Positions 7,273 through 12,187 of a stretch of DNA of 12,187 bases are shown in pieces (positions within the stretch are counted from its first letter, which is position 1; each line of letters begins with the position of its first letter). The DNA is taken from NCBI GenBank assembly GCA_900556545.1, contig USPE01000032.1:1-12187 (forward strand), written 5' to 3'. Below the pieces are notes generated by a model. That model was given only the letters and a program-made list of their open reading frames with translations. It was not told the origin of the DNA and ran no database searches. A program made the position numbers and the translations under genes. Source of the DNA: an uncultured Peptococcaceae bacterium. Lineage in GTDB: Bacteria; Bacillota; Peptococcia; Peptococcales; Peptococcaceae.

Positions 7273-7473
7273 ATGTTTACTACCATGGAAATTGTTGCCT
7301 ATATCCTGATTTTGGTTTCAGCAGTATTTAAAGGATTGGCTTTGATGAATCTCAACAACAAATCCCGTGAATTTTCCATCAGCAAAAAGAAATACGGCCA
7401 GTGGAATCTGCTGTGCTATCTGTTTTTAATTCCCGGCGTATTGCTCTGGGCATATTGCACTTTTGTGCTATAA
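7273..7473 (+). CDS. 66-residue two-helix membrane mini-protein, unknown function
   Basis: I do not recognise this protein. It has a hydrophobic N-terminal helix (about 6-26), a polar basic middle NNKSREFSISKKKYGQ (28-43) and a second hydrophobic helix (about 45-65), so it is probably a hairpin with the basic loop in the cytoplasm. The case for a real gene is context: a near-consensus promoter just upstream, an initiator ATG with a G5 run 6 nt before it (a poor Shine-Dalgarno match), and a bidirectional terminator 54 nt after the stop. It is the only protein gene on the + strand of this window. It could modulate the divergent DUF421/antiporter pair, but that is speculation. Confidence 0.7.
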   Translation: MFTTMEIVAYILILVSAVFKGLALMNLNNKSREFSISKKKYGQWNLLCYLFLIPGVLLWAYCTFVL

Positions 7474-7526
7474 TATTATTTTTAGTTTGACACACTGTCC
7501 GGGAAGTATACCTTCCTGTTTCAGAC

Positions 7527-7594
7527 AAAAAAACTGCATCCGTCCGCTGCTCTGTACAACCATGCTACAGAACAGCAGATGATGCAGTTTTTTT
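7527..7594. terminator. Bidirectional Rho-independent terminator
   Basis: ACTGCATC (7533-7540) pairs with GATGCAGT (7581-7588), flanked by an A-run (7527-7533) and a T-run (7588-7594), so each strand has a U-tract. An inner stem (CTGCT..CTGTA with TACAG..AGCAG) extends it with a 3-nt bulge. It ends the mini-protein on + and the HD gene on -, whose stop codon lies at the edge of the T-run. A smaller hairpin, GGAAG-TATAC-CTTCC (7502-7516), precedes it. Confidence 0.9.
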
Positions 7595-8252
7595 ATAAAA
7601 TTTGCTGATGATTTATGGTCAGCCGAAAGTGTAAATTCAGTTTTTCAGCTGCCTTGCGGCACAAAATCATGCGATTCATAAAAATTTCAAAATAATCCAT
7701 CACAGCGCAGATTTCTGTGTCAATCTGCAAAAACAACTCAATATGACTATCTTTTTCAATGTGCAGCTCTGCTTTTTTTACCGAATAATTCACACGGTCA
7801 TGAATATCAAAGGTGGCAAAGTCCTGGTTGCGCACTCTGCTGGAATGCACATCTGCCTTATCAGCCAAAATCAAAGCCGCTGCTACCGGATTGACCGGAT
7901 AGGCGGAGCCTTCGTCATGATTGCCGATGGCTGTAATAATAGTAGCAATATCTTCCGGATCTGCCTGCATATTATCCAGAATACGAAATGCCATAATAGC
8001 ACCGCTCTGCGCATGGTCCTGCCGATTAATCACATTGCCGATATCATGCAGATAACCGGCAATACGGGCCAATTCCGCATCTCGTTCCGAATAACCCAAT
8101 TTGAGCAAAATTTCATGCGCTGTATTGGCTACCTTGTGCACATGAGCAAAGCCATGGTCTGTATACCCCAAAGCCCGCAAAGATTCATCCGCCCGTTCAA
8201 TATAGGTGCGAATCTCCGGCAATTTATAAACATCTTCAAACGTCAGCTTCAT
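7593..8252 (-). CDS. HD-domain metal-dependent phosphohydrolase
   Basis: A 219-residue cytosolic protein of the HD superfamily. The metal ligands appear in the expected order: His37 or His39 in FAHVHK, the HD pair His69-Asp70 in GYLHDIGN, His80 and His112 (GNHDE, a second HD-type pair), and Asp131 in ILADKAD. This arrangement is typical of HDIG-type phosphatases or nucleotidases. No sensor, GGDEF or synthetase domain is fused, so the substrate (nucleotide or second messenger) is open. I place the start at the ATG at 8252; an in-frame TTG at 8258 has the better-spaced AAAGG (6 nt) and may be the true start. The frame stays open upstream to 8351 but without a ribosome site. It lies 102 nt after the ferredoxin gene with its own promoter. 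Confidence 0.82.
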   Translation of the reverse strand: MKLTFEDVYKLPEIRTYIERADESLRALGYTDHGFAHVHKVANTAHEILLKLGYSERDAELARIAGYLHDIGNVINRQDHAQSGAIMAFRILDNMQADPEDIATIITAIGNHDEGSAYPVNPVAAALILADKADVHSSRVRNQDFATFDIHDRVNYSVKKAELHIEKDSHIELFLQIDTEICAVMDYFEIFMNRMILCRKAAEKLNLHFRLTINHQQIL

Positions 8253-8300
8253 CCACAATACAAACCTTTCCTCTTTATTTCTATCATTGCCAATCTGTCT

Positions 8301-8329
8301 ATAGTATATGTTGTTTCTTCTGTCAGCAA
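8301..8329 (-). promoter_or_regulatory. Promoter of the HD-domain gene
   Basis: On the - strand TTGCTG (plus 8324-8329), 17 bp and TACTAT (plus 8301-8306) lie about 50 nt before the HD gene start. The hexamers are moderate matches. Confidence 0.5.
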
Positions 8330-8354
8330 TCATAAAAAGAGCATGCTGCAACCA

Positions 8355-8630
8355 TTACCGCCAGATCATATCAGCCGGTTTACGCGGTGCCGTTCGTTTA
8401 TATTGCACTGCCGGATAGCCCAGCAGCATGCAAACATAAGATTTTTTATCGGCCATATCAAATTCCGGTATGCTGACTGCATATTGGGGACAAATGGCCA
8501 CACAATGCCCGCAAGCAAGACATTCTCCCAACACATGGGCTTTTCCTTCTGTTATTTGGATATTTGCCGCAATGCAATCCTTTGCGCATAATCCGCATCC
8601 AATACAACGCTCCTGGTGAATCTGAACCAT
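8355..8630 (-). CDS. 2x[4Fe-4S] ferredoxin-domain protein, apparent internal-deletion remnant of a ferredoxin-nitroreductase
   Basis: The 91-residue product has two ferredoxin cluster motifs: CIGCGLCAKDC (9-19) and CLACGHCVAICP (37-48), all eight cysteines present. Residues 1-60 look like the N-terminal ferredoxin half of the ferredoxin-nitroreductase fusions common in anaerobes, including SIPEFDM (53-59). Residues 66-91 (VCMLLGYP, then YKRTAPRKPADMIWR) look like the extreme C-terminus of the same family. The FMN-binding nitroreductase core of roughly 180 residues is missing between them, with an in-frame join near residues 60-63 (about 8442-8453). A ribosome site AGGGG lies 10 nt before the ATG, and a TATAAT (plus 8661-8666) with no clear -35 lies upstream. 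It may still make a small ferredoxin or be a relic. The ferredoxin call is firm; the deletion model comes from remembered family sequences. Confidence 0.82.
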   Translation of the reverse strand: MVQIHQERCIGCGLCAKDCIAANIQITEGKAHVLGECLACGHCVAICPQYAVSIPEFDMADKKSYVCMLLGYPAVQYKRTAPRKPADMIWR

Positions 8631-8701
8631 ACTTATCTGCCCCTTTTATTGATTTGTTTTATTATAACATTTCATAATAAAAAAGAAAATTCAACTTTAA
8701 C

Positions 8702-8733
8702 AAAAAAGCACCAGTTCCTTTGGGAACCAGCGC
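8702..8733 (-). terminator. Rho-independent terminator of pckA
   Basis: On the - strand GCGCTGGTTCC pairs with GGAACTGGTGC around a CAAA loop and is followed by T6 (plus 8702-8707). Three positions pair as G.U only in - strand RNA, so it serves pckA rather than anything on +. Confidence 0.9.
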
Positions 8734-8767
8734 CTTTAGTTTGATTGTCTATCTTGTTACGTTATTC

Positions 8768-10347
8768 TTAGTCTTCAATCACCGGACCGGCCTGCACTAC
8801 AAAGTTTGGTGCAGATTCAAAACGGGTAAAGTTGTCAATAAATTTACCGGCCAGCATTTTTGCCTGTTTCATGTAGGCATCTTTATCAAACCACAAATTC
8901 ATTGGATTCAAAATTTCTGCATCGACACCAGGGCAGCTTTTCGGTATAAATACTTTAAATACAGGATGCTGTTCGTAATCTGTTTTTTCCAAGTCGCCAT
9001 TCAGAGCAGCAGTTACCAGTGCTCTGGTGTAAGACAATTTGATACGATTGCCTACACCATAAGGTCCGCCAACCCAGCCTGTATTCACCAGATATACATT
9101 TACATCATATTTTTCGATCTTTTCTGCCAACATTTTAGCATATACCATCGGATCTAACGGCAGGAACGGTTCGCCAAAACAAGTGGAGAATGTAGCCTGC
9201 GGTTCTGTAACGCCCCGTTCTGTACCGGCCAGTTTACTGGTATAACCGGATAACAAATGATACATGGCCTGCAATGTATTTAATTTAGCAATGGGAGGCA
9301 GCACGCCGAAAGCATCGGCAGTCAGGAAGATAACTGTTTTTGGGATGCCGCCGCGGCCATGCAGCTGTGCATTTGGAATATATTCTACCGGATATGCCGC
9401 TCTTGTATTTTCAGTCAGAGTGCCGTCATAAAAATCAACTTTGCGAGTACCTGGGAAAAACTCTACGTTTTCCACTACAGAACCAAATTTAATGGCATCA
9501 AAAATCTGCGGCTCCTGCTCACGATTCAAACGAATGGCTTTGGCATAGCAGCCGCCTTCAATATTAAATACACCGCTGTCAGACCAGCCATGCTCATCAT
9601 CGCCAATTAGTTTACGGGCCGGGTCAGCAGATAAGGTTGTTTTCCCTGTTCCGGACAAGCCAAAGAACAATGCAACACTGCCGTCTTCCGGATCCATATT
9701 GGCAGAGCAGTGCATGGACAGCACGTTACGCTGCGGAAGGAAATAGTTCATAGCAGAGAAAATGGATTTTTTCATTTCACCACAATAACTGCTGCCGGTA
9801 ATTAAAATGATACGTTTTTCCAAATCTAAAATAATGGCTGCATCAGAATTTACGCCATCTACTTCTGGATCACATTTAAAGCCTGGCGCACAAATCATAT
9901 GAATATCCGGTACATAACAGCCCAATTTTTCTTTGCTGGGGCGTACCAATAACTGATGCATGAATAAATTCTGATGGGCATACTCATTGATGACACGGGT
10001 CTGCATCTGATATTGCACATCAGCACCTGCTAAACCATCAAACACATATACATCCTTGCCTTCTAAATAAGCCATAACTTTATTATATAACCGTTCGAAC
10101 ACATCTGCTTCAATAGGCACATTAACCGGGCCCCAAGCAATTTGTTTTTCAATGCTTCTGCGTTTTACAATAAAACGATCTTAAACTTGCCTGTAACAAC
10201 ACGGAATGCACCTGTTTCAGTCAATACCCCTTCCCGTTTTTCAAGTGCTGCTTCTACCAATAATGCCGGAGTCAGATTATGTTTAACCTGCCCCAGATTT
10301 TTTAAACCGATCTTGCTCAGTTCTTTTATGATTTTAGTGTCTTCCAT
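8768..10347 (-). pseudogene. pckA: ATP-dependent phosphoenolpyruvate carboxykinase, frameshifted by an approx. 16-nt deletion
   Basis: PEPCK interconverts oxaloacetate + ATP and PEP + CO2 + ADP. The N-terminal part starts at the ATG at 10347 (MEDTKIIKELSKIGL, with GAGG 6 nt upstream) and runs in frame through FRVVTGK. After that codon (plus 10186-10188) only 5 nt, TTTAA, precede the codons for DRFIVKRRS, which are in the -1 frame. Family members have about 7 residues here, K(Y/F)TGRSP(K/N), so about 16 nt are missing. The lost TGRSP motif carries the substrate-binding arginine (Arg65 in E. coli). The original frame stops at TAA 8 codons after the FRVVTGK lysine. The remaining 470 or so codons are otherwise clean: the P-loop GLSGTGKT (9638-9661), LIGDDEHGW and the C-terminus are intact, so the loss looks recent. 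Promoter and terminator are also intact. Without the frameshift the length would be about 530 residues, normal for the family. Confidence 0.92.
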
Positions 10348-10417
10348 AACGCGCCTCTTTCCTATTTTTTTTAATCTATTCAAAATCATTTCATTTATAT
10401 ATACATAACGCAACTAT

Positions 10418-10446
10418 ATTTTACACGTTCTGTATAATTAGGTCAA
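10418..10446 (-). promoter_or_regulatory. pckA promoter
   Basis: On the - strand TTGACC (plus 10441-10446), a 17-bp spacer and TAAAAT (plus 10418-10423) form a near-consensus promoter. The predicted start near 10411 leaves a leader of about 64 nt. I see no obvious catabolite-response palindrome. Confidence 0.78.
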
Positions 10447-10517
10447 CAATTTTCCCCGAAAAAGATAAATAATACGCACAATTATTTTTTTATGAATATC
10501 ATTATGGTCTCCTGCTT

Positions 10518-10545
10518 CGTAAATGTATTGATATTTACGTTTTTT
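10518..10545 (+). terminator. Orphan hairpin plus T-run on the + strand
   Basis: CGTAAAT (10518-10524) pairs perfectly with ATTTACG (10533-10539) and is followed directly by TTTTTT (10540-10545). This is terminator-shaped on +, yet no + strand gene lies upstream of it. Possibly it ends an unrecognised short RNA antisense to the pckA leader. The rest of the spacer between pckA and the cysteine-rich gene (10447-10574) shows nothing else. Confidence 0.45.
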
Positions 10546-10574
10546 CAAAAGCCGCCGGCTATAAAACTCGCCAC

Positions 10575-10627
10575 AAAAAATCGCTCCATCCAGCAGAGCG
10601 ACTATCACTTCGTTGAATGGAACGATT
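10575..10627 (-). terminator. Rho-independent terminator of the cysteine-rich gene pair
   Basis: On the - strand AATCGTTCCATTCA (plus 10614-10627) pairs with TGGATGGAGCGATT (plus 10579-10592), 14 bp with two G.U pairs, followed by T6 (plus 10575-10580). The G.U pairs form only in - strand RNA. Confidence 0.88.
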
Positions 10628-10644
10628 CTTTTAAAACATATTTA

Positions 10645-11292
10645 TCATACTTTATTGCTTTCATCACAATCATCTGTTTGTAGCGGTTCCTGTTCTTCGG
10701 CAGTTGCCGGCTCATGCTCTTTTGCCAGCAGGAATAAACTGCCGCCCAGTAAAATGACAGCAAGAACAATAAACAATACCGGCATACAAAAAACCAACAG
10801 CGCTACAATGGACAACACCATAATTTTTCCTTTATCCAGTACGGTTCCTTTTCCTTTGCACGTAGGACATACCCGCACCTTTGTACCCTGACACAAATAA
10901 CAGCTCACCACGCCCCGTCCGTTACAGATATGGCAAGTTTCATGTTCCAGCCAGGATTCCTGCTTCACACGTTCAATTCGTCCAATGCCGCCGCACACAG
11001 AACAATTTACTTTTCCACTGCCATGGCAAGCAGCACACACTTGTCCCAACTGGTTTTTCCCTGTGCCGTTACAGATACCGCAAACAACCTTCCCCTGCTG
11101 ACACTGCGGATTATCGCAGGGAAGCTCCGTTTTTTGCGTTGCAGTTACCTGACGGGCCACAACCCCTTTGCCATTACAGCTTGGACATGTAATTTCATTA
11201 TTTTCATTACATTCACAGGCAATATTCCCGGTTCCTGTACATACAGGACATTCTTTTTTAAAATTAGTCAACCATTTTAAAAGCTGATTCAT
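10645..11292 (-). CDS. Membrane-anchored CxxC-repeat (DnaJ-type zinc-finger-like) protein, no J domain
   Basis: A 215-residue protein. Residues 15-148 hold a run of CxxC knuckles, many in the DnaJ form CxxCxGxG: 15-18, 36-39, 71-74, 86-89, 97-100, 120-123, 131-134 and 142-145, with irregular cysteines at 26, 28, 59 and 64. These should bind several zinc ions, as in the DnaJ central domain. A hydrophobic stretch (157-190) follows, long enough for a helical hairpin, then an acidic C-terminal tail (191-215). There is no J domain, no client-binding DnaJ C-terminal domain and no signal peptide, so the zinc domain is probably cytoplasmic. AGGAG lies 7 nt before the ATG. The gene follows the 72-residue cysteine-rich gene by 44 nt. 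Function is unknown; possibilities are a chaperone- or redox-like factor or a membrane-tethered zinc scaffold. Confidence 0.85.
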   Translation of the reverse strand: MNQLLKWLTNFKKECPVCTGTGNIACECNENNEITCPSCNGKGVVARQVTATQKTELPCDNPQCQQGKVVCGICNGTGKNQLGQVCAACHGSGKVNCSVCGGIGRIERVKQESWLEHETCHICNGRGVVSCYLCQGTKVRVCPTCKGKGTVLDKGKIMVLSIVALLVFCMPVLFIVLAVILLGGSLFLLAKEHEPATAEEQEPLQTDDCDESNKV

Positions 11293-11336
11293 ATGTTTTC
11301 TCCTAATGTCATATCAGACTTATGCGATCCTACGTG

Positions 11337-11555
11337 TCAGAACAGTAAAAAAAACAACCCCACAGCAGCTGCAACAGCAACACAAACAACACCGACAATG
11401 GCCCGCATATTATACTGAACCAACTCACCATTGCCATTACAACTTGGACAGACTAAGGTACTGCATTCATTGTCATCACCGCAGCTGCAGCAAAGAATGG
11501 TCTTTTCTCCGTTACAAGTAGGACATACTTCCCTTTTTACAAATATATTTGCCAT
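11337..11555 (-). CDS. Small membrane-anchored CxxC protein, paralogue-like partner of the next gene
   Basis: A 72-residue protein with cysteine knuckles CPTC (11-14), CCSC (22-25), Cys31 and CPSCNGNG (36-43), then one hydrophobic helix (about 51-72) ending at the C-terminus. It is a miniature of the downstream 215-residue protein: a zinc-ribbon/DnaJ-like head and a C-terminal membrane anchor. AAGGTGAT, a good ribosome site, lies about 5 nt before the ATG. The same-strand order and 44-nt gap suggest one operon ending at the terminator at 10575-10627. I do not recognise a named family for it. Confidence 0.82.
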   Translation of the reverse strand: MANIFVKREVCPTCNGEKTILCCSCGDDNECSTLVCPSCNGNGELVQYNMRAIVGVVCVAVAAAVGLFFLLF

Positions 11556-11591
11556 TGTTCATCACCTTAATCATTTAATATGTTAATATTA

Positions 11592-11631
11592 ATTATACAG
11601 CAAATACTTATATTTGGATAGTATTATTTGC
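11592..11631 (-). promoter_or_regulatory. Candidate promoter/operator of the cysteine-rich pair
   Basis: On the - strand a TATAAT (plus 11592-11597) lies 37 nt before the first cysteine-rich gene; no good -35 is present. An imperfect palindrome, GCAAATACT (11600-11608) against AGTATTATTTGC (11620-11631, 3 extra bases), occupies the -35 region. The weak -35 plus palindrome could mean activator control. Confidence 0.4.
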
Positions 11632-11667
11632 ATTTAATTTAATTAATGTCAATAGCCTTTTTTATTG

Positions 11668-12187
11668 TCAGAAAGCGTAACCACCATCCATAGCCCGCAA
11701 AGACACATCCCCGGCTATAATATGTTCTATCCCCTGATCGGTGCGTACTAAAAGAGCGCCATCCTCTCCTAACCCTTCGGCAATGCCCGTCATCAACTCT
11801 TTTCCCTGCTGTATAATCCGCACTTCCTTCCCTACTACACAACTGAGGGCAGTCCATTTTTCCCGAATGATTGAAAAGCCTTCCTCCTCCAGCAATCGGC
11901 AATTTTCTTTCAGATGCTGCAATATTGCTCCAAGCACCTGACTGCGTTGAACAGGATGCCCCAATTCTATCGCAAGAGAAGTTGCTTTTGCCTGTACGTC
12001 TTCAGGAAAATCCGCCAGTGTTTGATTGGCATTAATTCCAATTCCCATAATCAATTGATGCACCTGGGTTAATTCGGCCATCAATTCCAGCAAGATCCCG
12101 CACACCTTTTTACCGCCGATTAAAATATCATTCGGCCATTTGATTTCTGCCTGCAAGCCTGTTTCCTGCCGAATCCCTTCTGCCACA
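11668..12187 (-). CDS. birA: Biotin--[acetyl-CoA-carboxylase] ligase, C-terminal part (cut by window edge)
   Basis: BirA activates biotin to biotinyl-AMP and transfers it to the carrier lysine of biotin-dependent carboxylases or decarboxylases. The visible 172 residues cover the second half of the catalytic domain and the SH3-like C-terminal domain. Motifs: KWPNDI (17-22 of the visible part) with the catalytic-site lysine, GILLE (30-34), GIGIN (48-52), and a C-terminal domain with VGKEVRI and GEDGALLV. The frame is open at the window edge (the first visible full codon is GTG), so the start and any N-terminal DNA-binding domain are outside. Whether it is a bifunctional repressor cannot be decided here. 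The 112-bp gap after its stop shows only a weak imperfect hairpin, so read-through into the cysteine-rich pair is possible. Confidence 0.92.
   Translation of the reverse strand, partial: VAEGIRQETGLQAEIKWPNDILIGGKKVCGILLELMAELTQVHQLIMGIGINANQTLADFPEDVQAKATSLAIELGHPVQRSQVLGAILQHLKENCRLLEEEGFSIIREKWTALSCVVGKEVRIIQQGKELMTGIAEGLGEDGALLVRTDQGIEHIIAGDVSLRAMDGGYAF

Noticed and set aside
7743..8591. Long + strand open frame (282 codons) opposite the HD and ferredoxin genes
   Set aside because: It is antisense to two genes with clear motifs, has no ribosome site or recognisable domain, and spans the intergenic region. It is a shadow frame.
10166..10188. Programmed -1 frameshift to rescue pckA
   Set aside because: No X XXY YYZ slippery heptamer is present in the zero frame, and about 16 nt including essential TGRSP codons are missing, so a shift would not restore a normal enzyme.
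10492..10683. + strand frame of 63 codons upstream of the cysteine-rich gene
   Set aside because: It runs through a terminator hairpin and the end of the cysteine-rich gene; its composition is consistent with chance in AT-rich DNA.
11645..11669. Terminator directly after birA
   Set aside because: The possible stem has only about 5 consecutive pairs plus a mismatch, and no T-run follows on the - strand.
1..12187. CRISPR arrays, IS elements, tRNAs other than tmRNA, prophage genes
   Set aside because: I saw no regularly spaced repeats, no transposase or integrase motifs, no terminal inverted repeats and no cloverleaf apart from the tmRNA ends.

Overview
The window looks like chromosomal DNA from a low-to-moderate GC, anaerobic bacterium of the Bacillota type. 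The signs are AGGAG-type ribosome binding sites, short intergenic spacers, a ferredoxin/nitroreductase relic, ATP-dependent PEP carboxykinase and a BirA ligase. A Negativicutes-like host is my best guess from the overall protein style, but no single marker proves it. I see no insertion sequence, prophage, CRISPR array, tRNA or rRNA.

Layout: the + strand carries only a one-piece tmRNA gene (ssrA, 61-410) with its own promoter and terminator, and a 66-residue membrane mini-protein (7273-7473). Everything else is on the - strand. Read 5'->3' on that strand, it runs: the 3' part of birA (11668-12187); two small cysteine-rich zinc-ribbon/DnaJ-like membrane proteins (11337-11555 and 10645-11292); pckA (8768-10347), broken by a frameshift; a ferredoxin-domain protein that looks like an internally deleted ferredoxin-nitroreductase (8355-8630); an HD-domain phosphohydrolase (7593-8252); a YetF/DUF421 membrane protein (6491-7198) followed by a CaCA-type cation antiporter (5470-6447); murJ (3747-5342); a CofE/FbiB-like gamma-glutamyl ligase (2920-3618) with a DEDDh exonuclease (2239-2904); and a fold-type-I aminotransferase (647-1897) convergent with ssrA.

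Transcription units can be read fairly well. Rho-independent terminators lie after ssrA, after the exonuclease, between the mini-protein and the HD gene (bidirectional), after pckA and after the cysteine-rich pair. In three of them the mismatched positions become G.U pairs only in the - strand transcript, which fixes their direction. Good sigma-A-like promoters (17-18 bp spacing) precede ssrA, the aminotransferase, the CofE-like gene, the mini-protein, the HD gene and pckA.

The most notable content is decay and small unknowns. pckA has lost about 16 nt, including the codons for the conserved TGRSP substrate-binding motif. Its neighbour has apparently lost a whole FMN domain in frame. Just upstream sits a pair of membrane-anchored CxxC-repeat proteins with no J domain. 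Two promoters contain striking inverted repeats that could be operators. No clearly new multi-gene system such as defence or biosynthesis is visible.
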